A stretch of 64,000 nucleotides of DNA from Alphaproteobacteria bacterium HGW-Alphaproteobacteria-4 (GCA_002842855.1 PHEE01000010.1:33165-97164); one strand, 5' to 3'; shown: positions 48,385 through 58,533, counted from the first letter of the stretch. The notes: generated by a model from the letters alone, not told the origin. Numbers and translations are program-made.

Positions 48385-49269
48385 TTGAAACTTTTCTCAA
48401 CGACCCCGCTGTCGCAACTTGATCTCGGCGGTTCCAAATCGGCATCCGTGCAGCCACCCGGCGCGCGGGTGCTTTCGATGCTGGAATCGCCTGGTCGGGT
48501 CCGGCTGGTGCCGATTCAGCGGTTGGCCGCGGGCGGGCGCTGGCGGGTCGAGGCGATGCGCTCGCTTTCGGAACCGGTGCTGATGTGGTTCACGCGCGGG
48601 CAGGGTCGGATCACGCTTGGCGGGGTCACCCGCGGGTATGGCGCGCATAATGCGGTGTTCATTCCGGCCGGTGTGATGCACGGCTTTGAACTCGGCGCGC
48701 AAACCGCCGGGATCGCGCTCTACTTCGGGTCGGGCAGCGACGTGACGCTGCCGCATTCGATCCAGCACCTGCGCATCCGCGATACGACGCCGCAAACCGA
48801 ACTTTCGGCAATTCTCGAGAATATCCAGCGCGAGCTGGAAAGCACCCGCGCGGGGTCGGATCGCGCGGCGCGCCACCACCTCGGGCTGCTCGGGGTCTGG
48901 CTTGAACGTCAGTCCGAAATCGCCGCGGCCGATGCCAAGCGCATTCCGGCGTCGCGCCGCCTTGCCGCGCGCTACGCGGCACTGCTCGAACGCGAATTCA
49001 CCACCGGCCATGGCATTGCCGAAATGGCGGCCGAGCTTGGCGTCACGCCCACCCACCTGACGCGCGCCTGCCGCGATGCCTGCGGGCGCCCGGCGCATGC
49101 GCTGTTGCAGGACCGCCGCCTTTACGAAGCACGGCGGCTGTTGAGCGAAACCCGCGAGCCGGTGAAAGAGATTGCATCAGCGCTGGGGTTCACCAGCCCC
49201 GCCTATTTCACCCGCGCGTTCCACGCCAACACCGGCAAAACCCCCACCGCATTCCGGAAAGGCGCCTGA
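48385..49269 (+). CDS. AraC-family transcriptional regulator with cupin sensor domain
   Basis: About 294 aa. The N-terminal half is a cupin-like beta-barrel (LMWFTRGQGRITLGGV, HNAVFIPAGVMHGFEL). The C-terminal AraC/XylS double helix-turn-helix is complete: FTTGHGIAEMAAELGVTPTHLTRACRDACG, then LLSETREPVKEIASALGFTSPAYFTRAFHANTGKTPTAFR (motifs IAEMAAELGVTPTHLTR and IASALGFTSPAYFTRAF). The start is uncertain: TTG at 48385 with AAGAGG upstream, or ATG at 48480. The target and ligand are unknown; the nested repeats upstream may be its own operator. Confidence 0.85.
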   Translation: MKLFSTTPLSQLDLGGSKSASVQPPGARVLSMLESPGRVRLVPIQRLAAGGRWRVEAMRSLSEPVLMWFTRGQGRITLGGVTRGYGAHNAVFIPAGVMHGFELGAQTAGIALYFGSGSDVTLPHSIQHLRIRDTTPQTELSAILENIQRELESTRAGSDRAARHHLGLLGVWLERQSEIAAADAKRIPASRRLAARYAALLEREFTTGHGIAEMAAELGVTPTHLTRACRDACGRPAHALLQDRRLYEARRLLSETREPVKEIASALGFTSPAYFTRAFHANTGKTPTAFRKGA

Positions 49270-49321
49270 AGGTCAGGCGCGATCAGAGGTCATTGGGGCA
49301 ATTGTCGGCGTGCGAAAACCG

Positions 49322-50077
49322 CTAGGCACCAATACCCGGCTCTGACGGCCCGGTTGCCCCGGAACGCCGAAACCCCGTGGCTACCACGAATTTTTCCGAG
49401 CTGTCAGCGCGGCTTGCCGGGGGTTTCACATTGACCACCTTGGCGAAATTCTTCTTCAGCTTGGTCTGCAATTCGGCTTCGGCGCCGCCTGCCAGGACTT
49501 TGGCAACAAAGGTGCCGCCCTCTTCAAGCACGTCAAAGGCAAACTCGGCCGCCGCCTCGCACAGCGCGATGATGCGAAGATGGTCGGTGCCCTGATGGCC
49601 CGATGATGCCGCCGCCATATCCGACATCACTACATCGGCAGGCCCGCCCAGCCAGTCTTTCACCTGCTGATCGGCGCCGTCGTCCAGAAAATCGAGCTGG
49701 TGAATCTGCGCCCCCGCGATGGCGTCGACCGCCTGAAGGTCAACGCCCAAAACGGTTCCGACCTTCTTGCCCGACTTGGTGCCAAGTGCGTTCACCCGCG
49801 CCACCGCGACCTGACACCAGCCGCCGGGTGCGCAGCCGAGGTCAACCACCCGCGCGCCGGGCACGAGAAAGCGATACTTGTCGTCAAGCTCGAGTATCTT
49901 GTAGGCGGCACGGCCGCGAAAACCCTCTTTCTTGGCGCGCTGAACATAGGGGTCGTTCAACTGCCGCTCAAGCCAGAGGGTCGAGCTGAGCTTGCGCCCG
50001 CGCGCGGTTTTCACCCGCACCCGCAGGTCGCGCTGGCCGCGCCCCGAAGTGCCCTTGTCGCCCGGTGCCTTGGCCAT
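49322..50077 (-). CDS. rlmE: 23S rRNA (uridine-2552-2'-O)-methyltransferase RlmE (FtsJ/RrmJ)
   Basis: A 251-aa SAM-dependent methyltransferase acting on U2552 in the A-loop of 23S rRNA. The SAM motif is [15 protein letters not shown]. The Lys-Asp-Lys-Glu catalytic set is visible as [24 protein letters not shown] and SSEKFVVA. The N-terminal basic extension and a C-terminal tail add to the 209-aa E. coli length. It starts one base from the ppx stop. Confidence 0.93.
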   Translation of the reverse strand: MAKAPGDKGTSGRGQRDLRVRVKTARGRKLSSTLWLERQLNDPYVQRAKKEGFRGRAAYKILELDDKYRFLVPGARVVDLGCAPGGWCQVAVARVNALGTKSGKKVGTVLGVDLQAVDAIAGAQIHQLDFLDDGADQQVKDWLGGPADVVMSDMAAASSGHQGTDHLRIIALCEAAAEFAFDVLEEGGTFVAKVLAGGAEAELQTKLKKNFAKVVNVKPPASRADSSEKFVVATGFRRSGATGPSEPGIGA

Positions 50078-50078
50078 C

Positions 50079-51194
50079 TCAGATCATCCCATCTTCGGTC
50101 AGCACGCCGTCAGCGGCCATTTGTGCATAAAGCAACCCTTCGCGCAGGCCGCGGTCGGCCACCGACATCTTGTCGGTCGGCCAGACCCGCATCAGCGCCT
50201 GCAAGATCGCCGCACCCGACATGATCAGCGTGTGCCGATCACGCCCGATGCGCGGGTCGGTGCGCCGACCTTCGGGGCCAAGCGCCAGGAAATTGCGGAT
50301 CACCGCGTCGATCTCGGCGCTGGTCATCTGCAATCCATCCACCTTGGTGCGGTCATAGCGGCGCAGGCCCAGATGGCAAGCGGCAACCGTGGTCACGGTG
50401 CCCGAGGTGCCGATGATCTGAAACCCCGCGCGCGGGCTGCCCGCGAGGTAGGGCGTGAACGAGGCCAATTTTTCCTCGAAATACCAACTCATCAGCGCAA
50501 ACCGCGCAGAATCGTCTTCAACATCGATGAACTGGTCCTTCAGCGTCGCCACCCCCAGCGGAACCGAAATCCAGTCCACCACCCGCGCGGCCGCGCGCCC
50601 CCCTTGATCAGCGTTGAACCCCGCCGACAGCCGCATGATCGAGCGCGCGCGCTCGGGCCCCGGCACGCCGGTGAGGTCGATCCATACCAATTCGGTCGAG
50701 CCGCCGCCGATATCGACAACCAGCAACTGCTCGGTCTTGTCGCTAACCAGCGGTGCGCAGGAAATCACCGCCAGCCGCGCCTCTTCCTCGGGCTGGATGA
50801 TTTCGAGCGGCAAGCCGGTTTCTCGGGTAACAAACCGAATGAACTCGCGCGCATTTCGGGCGCGCCGACACGCCTCGGTGGCCACCAGACGCATGCGCAC
50901 CACGCCGTGGTCTTCGATCTTGCGGCGGCAGATTTGCAGGGCCTGCACGGTGCGTCCCATCGAGGCGCGCCCAAGCCGCCCCGTGGCTTCAAGCCCGTAT
51001 CCCAACTGGACTGCCTTGGAAAAACTGTCCACGACAAGAAACTGCGCGCCCGCTGGTCGGGCGATCAGCATGCGGCAACTGTTGGTGCCGAGGTCGAGCG
51101 CGGCATAAAGCTCGCCCGTCTCGGCGGGTCGGGTGCCGGGTGGCTCTACCGCCTTCGGGAACGCGCCCGCACCCACGGGACGCCTGGGCGTCAT
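50079..51194 (-). CDS. Ppx/GppA exopolyphosphatase / pppGpp phosphohydrolase family protein
   Basis: A 371-aa ASKHA-fold phosphatase. Phosphate-1 motif [13 protein letters not shown] (about 33-45) and phosphate-2 motif [13 protein letters not shown] are clear, with the catalytic Glu in the PEEEARLA segment and GTSGTVTT as the adenosine motif. It lacks the C-terminal HD-like domain of E. coli Ppx and is of the short type. It degrades polyphosphate or pppGpp; the two activities cannot be told apart by sequence. GGAGGG precedes the ATG at 51194. It is coupled to rlmE. Confidence 0.88.
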   Translation of the reverse strand: MTPRRPVGAGAFPKAVEPPGTRPAETGELYAALDLGTNSCRMLIARPAGAQFLVVDSFSKAVQLGYGLEATGRLGRASMGRTVQALQICRRKIEDHGVVRMRLVATEACRRARNAREFIRFVTRETGLPLEIIQPEEEARLAVISCAPLVSDKTEQLLVVDIGGGSTELVWIDLTGVPGPERARSIMRLSAGFNADQGGRAAARVVDWISVPLGVATLKDQFIDVEDDSARFALMSWYFEEKLASFTPYLAGSPRAGFQIIGTSGTVTTVAACHLGLRRYDRTKVDGLQMTSAEIDAVIRNFLALGPEGRRTDPRIGRDRHTLIMSGAAILQALMRVWPTDKMSVADRGLREGLLYAQMAADGVLTEDGMI

Positions 51195-51391
51195 CTGAAC
51201 GCCCTCCGATTTCAAGTTACAGCCAAGGTATGCAACCTCGCGCCCCGGCGCAAGCCCGGTTTCGGGCGCCATGCGCGCAGGACGCCGCCAAGGAACTGCG
51301 TTCTGTTGCCCTTGACGCGCCGCGCACAGGACAATTGCACGGTCTTTGCCGGTGCAGCGGCAACCAACGGCGATATACCCCGCCACGTATA

Positions 51392-53176
51392 TCAGTGGTG
51401 CCGCTCGGCCTGCTCGCCAAATTGCTGATCGAAGAGTTTCTTGAAAACCCCGCGCCGCGCGAGCAACTCTTGCGAGGTGCCCTGTTCAACCACTTTGCCG
51501 GCTTGCAAGACGCAAATGGTGTCGGCCTCAAGTATCGTCGAAAGTCGGTGCGCGATTATGATTGTCGTCACACCGCGCTTGATTTTCAGCAGCGCATCTT
51601 TCACCAGCGCTTCGGACGCCGCATCAAGCGCGCTCGTGGCCTCATCTAGAACTAGGATTTCGCTTGTGCGCAAAAAGGCCCGCGCAATCGCAAGGCGCTG
51701 CCGCTGCCCCCCCGACAGGAATGCACCATTCTCGCCGATCTGGGTGGCGTAGCCATCCGGTAGGTCCACGATAAACTCGTGCGCATGGGCCGCAACTGCC
51801 GCTTCGTACACGTCCGCATCGGTCGCCTCGGGGCGCGAGCAGCGGATATTATCCATCACAGTCGTTGAAAACAGGAAGGTATCTTGACCGACAAAAGAAA
51901 TCTTGTTCCGAAGTGATTCATAGGTCACCCCGCGAATGTCCTGCCCGTCAATAAGCACATGTCCCGATTCCGGGTCATAAAGCCGCATCACAAGATTGAT
52001 CAGGGTGGATTTTCCGCTTCCCGAAGGGCCGACCAGCGCAGTTGTTTTTCCCGGCTCGAAAACCAGATTCAAGTCGCGCACAATGCTTTGTTCATCGCGA
52101 TAGCCAAAACTGACATTCTGAAACTCGACACGGCCCGGGCCGGCAGCCAGGGTCTTTGCATCGGGCACTTCAATCATCGAGTCGGGCTGGTCCAGAAGGC
52201 CGAACATCATCCGCACCCCGACCATCTGAGATTCAACCGTAATTCGAATGCGCGACAACCGTTTGGCCGGTTCATAGGCCATCAGGAGCGCGGTGATGAA
52301 CGACATCAGCTGGCCAGCGGTCGTCGGCTCTCCGCCGAGCAGGTCCAGCGCGCTGACAGACACGACCGCGGCAATGGCAAAGCCGGAAAGCGTTTCCATG
52401 AGCGGGCTGGTGACCGCTTCGATACGCGCGATCGAGTTGGCGCGCTTTTCGACCTGCGAAACCGCTGCGTTCATTCGCGCGATCATGCGATCTTCCATGC
52501 CGAAGATCTTGATTATCCGGATACCGGCAGAAGTTTCCTGAATGACCTTGATAATTTCGGTCAGCGAGGCAATTTCTTTCTCCATGATGGCCCGAACCTG
52601 ACGCATCAGCACGCGCACGCCAAAAATCGCCGGTGGCACGATCAGCAGCGAAACCAGCGAAAGCAGCGGCTGTTGATAGACCATTACCGCAACAAGCCCA
52701 AGCAATGTCAGGGTATCGCGCACAGCCGAAGTAATTATCAGGTCGATCATCGCGCGCGCGGATTGGGCGCTTTGCGTGACCCGCATTAGCAGATCAGAGG
52801 TTTCGGTGACATTGAAGAATGAAACGCCGTGCCGCAGCAACTTCTGGTATAGCCGCGCCTGTTGGGTCGCAACAATCCGGTTTCCTGCACGCGAAAGCGA
52901 AACAGCCTGCACATAGGTTGCCAAGCCTTTAACCGAAAAGATCGCGGCAACCATTGCCGCAACCCAAAATACATGCGATCGGTCAACCGACTCGGTCATC
53001 GCATTAACGATGCCTTCCATCGCCCAGGCGGCCAAGGCCGTGCTGGCCGCAACGGCAAGCATTGCAAAAATCGAAATGGCGTATAAACGGCCCTGGGTGC
53101 GAAGCCCTTCGCTCAAAAGCCGCCAAGGGTATGACAACCGGACCTTCGCCATACCAGAGCCAGTCGCCTGCGACAT
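51392..53176 (-). CDS. MsbA-like ABC exporter (fused membrane and ATPase domains)
   Basis: About 594 aa. Six TM segments (ABC type-1 exporter, about 25-325) are followed by a nucleotide-binding domain: Walker A GPSGSGKST (about 385), Q-loop VGQDTFLFS, signature LSGGQRQR, Walker B ILVLDEATSALD and switch IIAHRLS. Half-transporters of this kind flip lipid A, lipids or peptides, and MsbA-type lipid export is the best guess. ATG at 53176 or GTG at 53185 could start it. The gene looks richer in A+T and has less biased codon use than neighbours. A 197-nt gap separates it from ppx. Confidence 0.86.
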   Translation of the reverse strand: MSQATGSGMAKVRLSYPWRLLSEGLRTQGRLYAISIFAMLAVAASTALAAWAMEGIVNAMTESVDRSHVFWVAAMVAAIFSVKGLATYVQAVSLSRAGNRIVATQQARLYQKLLRHGVSFFNVTETSDLLMRVTQSAQSARAMIDLIITSAVRDTLTLLGLVAVMVYQQPLLSLVSLLIVPPAIFGVRVLMRQVRAIMEKEIASLTEIIKVIQETSAGIRIIKIFGMEDRMIARMNAAVSQVEKRANSIARIEAVTSPLMETLSGFAIAAVVSVSALDLLGGEPTTAGQLMSFITALLMAYEPAKRLSRIRITVESQMVGVRMMFGLLDQPDSMIEVPDAKTLAAGPGRVEFQNVSFGYRDEQSIVRDLNLVFEPGKTTALVGPSGSGKSTLINLVMRLYDPESGHVLIDGQDIRGVTYESLRNKISFVGQDTFLFSTTVMDNIRCSRPEATDADVYEAAVAAHAHEFIVDLPDGYATQIGENGAFLSGGQRQRLAIARAFLRTSEILVLDEATSALDAASEALVKDALLKIKRGVTTIIIAHRLSTILEADTICVLQAGKVVEQGTSQELLARRGVFKKLFDQQFGEQAERHH

Positions 53177-53350
53177 TCTATTCACTTCTGCCCGTTTGCG
53201 CCGCCGCGGCCGCGCCCAGTTGCACCGTAGCCTCTTTAGCCGCTCGGGATACCAAGATAAACCGCAAACAGGCCGCCCGGCTTGCGCCGCAAGCGCGACG
53301 GCACGCCCAAGGCCTGAAGGTGGGTCGCTCCCTGAAACCGGCCATTAGCG

Positions 53351-55861
53351 TCAGGCATCGTCTTCCTCATCGGCGGGGTCGTTGTTTACCGGCGCTGTCG
53401 CGGCAAGGGGGCCATCTTGCGCCTCGCTTTCCAGATGCACAAACCCCTCGCCGGGGTTCGGTGTGCCCGGCGCCGGTGCCACCCCGCGCGGTGGCGGGCG
53501 CAGTGCCTCGGGGTTGCGCAGCCACAGGTCGCGCTGCGGGAACGGAATTTCGATTCCTTCGCGGGCAAAAACAGCCGCGATTTCGTGGTTCATGTCTGAT
53601 GCGGTGGCCAGTTTGAAGTTCACATCCGACAGGATCGCGCGGATTTCAAAGTCGATGCCGTCGGCACCGAATCCGATCAAGAACACCCTCGGCTCCGGGT
53701 TCAGCATCACCATCGGGTGGTTGTGCGCGATCTCGCGCAACAGCGCCTCGACGCGGCGGGTGTCGGTGCCGTAGGCGACCGATACTTTCACGATCACGCG
53801 CCCGGTCAGGTTGCCCCGGGTCCAGTTGGTGACGGTGCCCGAAACGAAATCGGCATTTGGCACGATCACATCGGTGCGGTCGAAGGTCTCAATCCGGGTC
53901 GAGCGCACCGAGATGGATCGCACGATACCCTGATTGCCGCCAACCTCGATCCAGTCGCCCTCGGAGATCGGACGTTCGATCAGCAAGATGATGCCCGAGA
54001 CAAAGTTCGAGACGATGTTTTGCAGGCCAAAGCCGATACCTACCGACAGCGCCCCCGCAACGATGGCCAGCGAACTGAGGTCAATACCCGCCGAAGTGAT
54101 CGCCAGCAGTGCCGCAAGAAAGATGCCGACATAGCCCAGCCCCGAAACCATGGCATTCTGGCCACCCTTGTCGATTCGGGTTTTCGGCAGCACCGAGGTT
54201 TTCAGCGCCGATTGCAGCAGCCGCGTAAGCGCGTAGCCAGCGGCAAACACCACCACAAAGGTCAAGAAAGCGGTGGGCGAAATGCGTGCCCCGCCAAACG
54301 AGATGCCGCTGCGGAACGATGTCCAGAGCTCGAACAGCGAATCCGGGCGCATGCCCCAGATCAGCGCGAGTAACGGTAGCGCTGCAAGCGCCAGCACAAA
54401 CCCGATCAGCACCGGTGCCAGCGCATCGCGCGCGGCGTTGTCAGACCGCATTACAAGTGCATAGACTTCGGCGGCGAAGCCCTGCACCACCATCAACAAC
54501 GCCACCAGCCCAAGCGACAGCAACGCCGGCCAGATCAGCGCGTTGGCGGCGCTGACATAACCCACGGCGGCCATCGCAGGCGCCACAAGCGCCACGGCAA
54601 GGCTCGCGCTGCCCACCAGATGCGTAATCCGCATGCGGGTGTTCGCGTCGGGTGTCGTCGGCTGGTTCGCGCGGACATGTCGGCGCAACAGCTGACCGAT
54701 GCGGAACAAGAGCAGCGCGGCCAGCACGATCAGCGGAAACTGAATAACCGCAGCGGCGGCATCTGTGGTTTCAGGCGGCACCACCATCGGCATGTTGCCG
54801 CGCAGCATGCCCACCGCCAGCGCCATGCCCGCAAAGGGCACCACACTTGCCTGAATGATGCCCTGCACCGCAAGCAGAAGGCCGGTCATGGCCACCAGAA
54901 AACGCCCCTCGGCGCGGCGCTCGGCCAAAAGCGCAAGCGGCGCCTCTTCGGCCTCGTCACGCGGAAAAATGCGCCCGCCCAGCCACCAAGCTGCCAGCAG
55001 CGTCAGCCCCGCAAAGGGCAGCTCGGCCATGAGCGCGGTGCCACGGGTGCCAAAAAGCCCGGTCGCGGTCAGCGCCGCGACCAGCAGCAACACCCCCGCC
55101 ATCGGCAGCAAGATCTGCCCGAGCGAGACTATCGTGGCAACCACCTGCCGTCCGCGCAGCGAGGTCAGACGCACCAGCCGCTGCGACAGCGTTTCCATCC
55201 AGTCGCGCCCGCGCCACAGCAGTACCGCCGCGATCAGCAGATAAAGCACGATCACCGGCGCCTTGTTCTTGACCTGCTCCAGCCCGCCGGGCGTTTCGGC
55301 CCGTGTCAATATCTCGCCGCCCACCGCCTTTACGGCGCCCGATACCGCAATGAAGGCGGCGGGCCAGTTGGCGGGGTTCAGTGGCGTCGGCGACAGCTTC
55401 AGCAACGCATCCGCCTGCCGCACCCGCAGGATCGAGTCGATCTCGCGGATGATGCCATCGGCGCGGCTGAAGGCTTCAATCGCCGCAAGGCCCGGCGCCT
55501 GCAACCGCGCGAGTTGATCATTGAGCTCGGTGCGCCGCTGTGCGATCTCGGGCGCCTCGGCAGCACCCGCTGCGGGCGCGGGCCCCAGCGCCGAAATCTG
55601 ACCCTTCAGGGTTTCGATCCGGGCCTGATCGGCGCTCTGCGCGGCCAGAAACTGGCTGCGCCATTGCACGACTTCGCCGCGTAACTGGTTAAGCGTCAGA
55701 TCTGTCGCGCGCGCTGTGGCCACGCTCTCTTCGGCGCGCGCTGCGACGCGGTTCCAGACGGTAAAATTAGGCGCCGCAACCTGCGCGGCCAGCGGCAGCG
55801 TGAAGGCCAGCACCAGAAACAGCGCGGCAATCATCCGAAATGGGGCGAAACGCTGGTTCAT
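53351..55861 (-). CDS. MscS-family mechanosensitive channel with DUF3772 periplasmic domain
   Basis: An 836-aa inner-membrane channel. A signal peptide (to about residue 27) leads to a periplasmic helical DUF3772 region (about 30-200). Then come about ten TM segments and the MscS core: the pore helix GLGYVGIFLAALLAITSAGI-like TM3, followed by IVAGALSVGIGFGLQNIVSNFVSG and the beta domain ISEGDWIEVGGNQGIVRSI. The C-terminus is Pro/acidic-rich. It relieves osmotic pressure. Its ATG overlaps the cysK stop by 4 nt, so it is part of the trgA-trgB-cysK unit. Confidence 0.88.
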   Translation of the reverse strand: MNQRFAPFRMIAALFLVLAFTLPLAAQVAAPNFTVWNRVAARAEESVATARATDLTLNQLRGEVVQWRSQFLAAQSADQARIETLKGQISALGPAPAAGAAEAPEIAQRRTELNDQLARLQAPGLAAIEAFSRADGIIREIDSILRVRQADALLKLSPTPLNPANWPAAFIAVSGAVKAVGGEILTRAETPGGLEQVKNKAPVIVLYLLIAAVLLWRGRDWMETLSQRLVRLTSLRGRQVVATIVSLGQILLPMAGVLLLVAALTATGLFGTRGTALMAELPFAGLTLLAAWWLGGRIFPRDEAEEAPLALLAERRAEGRFLVAMTGLLLAVQGIIQASVVPFAGMALAVGMLRGNMPMVVPPETTDAAAAVIQFPLIVLAALLLFRIGQLLRRHVRANQPTTPDANTRMRITHLVGSASLAVALVAPAMAAVGYVSAANALIWPALLSLGLVALLMVVQGFAAEVYALVMRSDNAARDALAPVLIGFVLALAALPLLALIWGMRPDSLFELWTSFRSGISFGGARISPTAFLTFVVVFAAGYALTRLLQSALKTSVLPKTRIDKGGQNAMVSGLGYVGIFLAALLAITSAGIDLSSLAIVAGALSVGIGFGLQNIVSNFVSGIILLIERPISEGDWIEVGGNQGIVRSISVRSTRIETFDRTDVIVPNADFVSGTVTNWTRGNLTGRVIVKVSVAYGTDTRRVEALLREIAHNHPMVMLNPEPRVFLIGFGADGIDFEIRAILSDVNFKLATASDMNHEIAAVFAREGIEIPFPQRDLWLRNPEALRPPPRGVAPAPGTPNPGEGFVHLESEAQDGPLAATAPVNNDPADEEDDA

Positions 55862-56889
55862 CCTTCGTAGACTTCGGGCAGTGCCCGGCCCTTGCCGTCA
55901 AGCCAGCCGGGCACCGGCAGGCCACGGGCACGCAGAAAGTCGGGGTTAAAGAGTTTCGATTGGTAGCGTGTGCCGTAATCGCACAGCACCGTCACAATGG
56001 TATGCCCCGGCCCCATTTCACGCGCCATGCGAATGGCCCCCGCCACGTTGATGCCCGATGAACCGCCCAGGCAAAGGCCTTCGTCCTTCAGCAGATCAAA
56101 CACGATCGGCAACGCCTCGGCATCGGGCACGGTCCAGCTCATGTCGGGGCGGATGCCCTCAAGGTTGGCGGTAATGCGCCCTTGCCCGATGCCTTCAGTG
56201 ATCGAGCTGCCCTGCGCGGCCAGCACGCCGCTGGTGTAATAGCTGTGCAGCGCCGCACCCTCGGGGTCGGCCAGCCCGATCTTTATGCCCTTGGGTTGCA
56301 GCGCCATGGCCACCCCCGCCAAGGTGCCCCCCGACCCCACCGCGCAGACAAAACCATCGACCCGGCCCCCGGTCTGTTGCCAGATTTCAGGGCCGGTCGT
56401 TTCGGCATGCGCCTGCCGGTTTGCCACATTGTCGAACTGGTTCGCCCAGACGGCGCCGTTCGGCTCACTCCGCGCCAAGGCCTCGGCAAGGCGGCCGGAA
56501 TAGCGCACATAGTTGTTGGGGTTGGAATAGGGCGCTGCGGCCACCTGCACCAACTCGGCGCCCGCCAGCCGCAACATGTCCTTCTTCTCCTGGCTCTGGG
56601 TTTCGGGAATCACGATCACCGTGCGAAAGCCCATGCTGGCGCCAACCAGCGCCAAGCCGATGCCGGTATTGCCCGCGGTGCCTTCCACAATCGTGCCGCC
56701 GGGCGCCAGCACCCCGCGCGCCACCGCATCGCGGATGATGAAAAGCGCTGCCCGGTCTTTCACCGACTGGCCGGGGTTCATGAACTCGGCCTTGCCCAAT
56801 ATCTCGCAGCCCGTCGCCTCGGACGCCGCCCTGAGGCGGATCAGCGGGGTGTTGCCGATGCTTGCGGCCAGATCGCTGCACATTCGCAT
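55858..56889 (-). CDS. cysK: Cysteine synthase A family (O-acetylserine sulfhydrylase)
   Basis: A 343-aa PLP enzyme making cysteine from O-acetylserine and sulfide. The PLP Lys44 is in NPGQSVKDRAA, the substrate loop is EGTAGNTGIG (where classic CysK has TSGNTG), the PLP-phosphate loop GSGGTLAG, and the late motif GLCLGGSSGINVAGA. The ATG at 56889 has AAGGA 6-7 nt upstream. In Rhodobacter sphaeroides cysK lies with trgAB in a tellurite-resistance locus, and the same arrangement is seen here. Confidence 0.9.
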   Translation of the reverse strand: MRMCSDLAASIGNTPLIRLRAASEATGCEILGKAEFMNPGQSVKDRAALFIIRDAVARGVLAPGGTIVEGTAGNTGIGLALVGASMGFRTVIVIPETQSQEKKDMLRLAGAELVQVAAAPYSNPNNYVRYSGRLAEALARSEPNGAVWANQFDNVANRQAHAETTGPEIWQQTGGRVDGFVCAVGSGGTLAGVAMALQPKGIKIGLADPEGAALHSYYTSGVLAAQGSSITEGIGQGRITANLEGIRPDMSWTVPDAEALPIVFDLLKDEGLCLGGSSGINVAGAIRMAREMGPGHTIVTVLCDYGTRYQSKLFNPDFLRARGLPVPGWLDGKGRALPEVYEG

Positions 56890-56947
56890 GGGGGTTCCTT
56901 TTTGCGCCACGGGCTTGGCACAGACTTAAGCCGCGGGCGCCGCCGCC

Positions 56948-58093
56948 TCAACCCCCTTGGCGCGCTGCCGTCTCGGCGCGCAAGGCCGCACGGCGGGCGC
57001 CGAGCCACAACAGCAGCACCCAAAGCGGCCCGGTGGCAATCTCGCCGCTGTCCATCAGCGCCTCGGCCTCGGCGAAACTCAGCACATGCACGCGGATATC
57101 TTCACCCTCGCCCTGCAAGCCGCCATAGCCCGCCGCACTGTCAGGCAGGTCGGCAAGGGCCAGATAGGAATAGACATGTTCGGTCTTGGCACCCGGCGAG
57201 GGGTAAAATTGCGGCCCCGCGATCAACGCGCCCACCACCAGCCCCGCCTCCTCAACCGCCTCGCGCCGCACCGCCGCCTCGGGGGTTTCGCCCGCATCAA
57301 CCCGGCCCGCGATCGGCTCCAGCAGCCACGGGTTTTCATCGCCGCGCGCAAAGGGCGCGATACGGAACTGCTCAACCAGCAATACCCGGTCGCGGACCGG
57401 ATCATAGGGCAAGAGCACGACCACATCGGTCGAAACAAACGCGGTGCGATGGATCGGCGCCGACATCGTGCCATCAAAACGGCGGTGCCGCAGGCGGTAT
57501 TCCTCCAGCGAAAAGAACCCGGCATGCGCAAGGTGCTGGTCCTCGACCGCCACATCGCCCGCCACGGCCCGCCGCCGCAGTGTGGCCACCCCCTCGCCGC
57601 GCGCCCTGATCCGCGAAGCGGCGCGCGCCAGCACCGAAGGGTAGCGCGCCAGCGCCGCCTCGGGCGTAACCCGCCCCATGGCGGCCATGAAATCGCCCGC
57701 TGCCTCGGTGACGATTTCGCCCCACGCAGCCGCCCAGTCGGCCAGTGCCCAAGGCGCACCCTGCCGCCAGCGTCCGGCCTCGGCAAAATAGACCCGCGCC
57801 GGGTGCGCCCCGTCGCCTGCCTCAACTGCCAGTTCGCGGATCGCAAAGGCAAAGCCCGCCTCGTAATAGTCAAGCCGCACCGCATCCGCTTCGGTCAGCC
57901 CGCGCACCAGCACACCCGTCGCCGCGTCGCCGCCCTCGACCAGCAGCGGAAAAGGCCGCCCGCCTTCGGGGCCTTCGGCCCACACCACGCGGTGCCCTGG
58001 CAGCCGCGCGGGTGCCATCGCAACCTCGCGCCCCAACACCGCCGCGAGCAGCGGCGGGTGGCAAAGCGTGCCGTAGAAAAAGAAATCCGCCAT
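56948..58093 (-). CDS. trgB: TrgB-like protein: gamma-glutamylcyclotransferase-like plus NUDIX hydrolase fusion
   Basis: A 381-aa two-domain protein. The N-terminal AIG2/GGCT-like domain starts FFFYGTLCHPPLL, the family's substrate-binding YGTL motif. The C-terminal NUDIX domain (about 205-365) has a perfect Nudix box, G-x5-E-x7-RE-x2-EE-x-G, in GRVDAGETPEAAVRREAVEEAG (key Glu residues all present). An upstream HRTAFVSTDVVVLLPYDP strand is like ADP-ribose pyrophosphatases. It is associated with tellurite resistance through the trgAB locus of R. sphaeroides. It overlaps trgA by one base. Confidence 0.85.
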   Translation of the reverse strand: MADFFFYGTLCHPPLLAAVLGREVAMAPARLPGHRVVWAEGPEGGRPFPLLVEGGDAATGVLVRGLTEADAVRLDYYEAGFAFAIRELAVEAGDGAHPARVYFAEAGRWRQGAPWALADWAAAWGEIVTEAAGDFMAAMGRVTPEAALARYPSVLARAASRIRARGEGVATLRRRAVAGDVAVEDQHLAHAGFFSLEEYRLRHRRFDGTMSAPIHRTAFVSTDVVVLLPYDPVRDRVLLVEQFRIAPFARGDENPWLLEPIAGRVDAGETPEAAVRREAVEEAGLVVGALIAGPQFYPSPGAKTEHVYSYLALADLPDSAAGYGGLQGEGEDIRVHVLSFAEAEALMDSGEIATGPLWVLLLWLGARRAALRAETAARQGG

Positions 58094-58533
58094 CAGCGCC
58101 AGCGCCGCGCGGCCCATTCGGCCATCACACCCGTCACACACCCGCCCACCACCAGCGCCGTGGCAACCGGCGTCTGCACCAACGCCTTGCCGAAGCCGAG
58201 CGCGAGCGCGATAATATCAACCACAGCCTCGGTTGGGGCGTCATAGTGGCGCGCCCAGGCCAGCTTGAACATCTGCATGATCGCCAGCACCACCAGCGCG
58301 CCGATCACCATGTAGATCATCGCCCGGATACCGGCCAGTATCGCCGATCCGTAGCCCCGCCCGGCCCGCGTGCCGCATTCGCGCCAGCCCATGAACGCCG
58401 CAACCGGCACCGTCACGGCAAAGGCAATGATCGTGGCGCGCATGCCCGGTTCGTCAGCCCGGACCAGCCAGACCGTCGCGGCGCCGGTAAGCGCCATGAA
58501 CAGGGCGGCAAAAAGCTTGGCGGCGGTCGGCAT
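58093..58533 (-). CDS. trgA: TrgA-like membrane protein (tellurite-resistance locus)
   Basis: A 146-aa inner-membrane protein with four hydrophobic segments (about 5-24, 31-48, 65-88 and 115-138) and a conserved-looking GWRECGTRAGRGYGSAILAGIRAM loop, key part GWRECG and RGYGSA. Size, membrane layout and the trgB-cysK genes downstream support assignment to TrgA. The molecular role in tellurite resistance is not known. Confidence 0.78.
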   Translation of the reverse strand: MPTAAKLFAALFMALTGAATVWLVRADEPGMRATIIAFAVTVPVAAFMGWRECGTRAGRGYGSAILAGIRAMIYMVIGALVVLAIMQMFKLAWARHYDAPTEAVVDIIALALGFGKALVQTPVATALVVGGCVTGVMAEWAARRWR

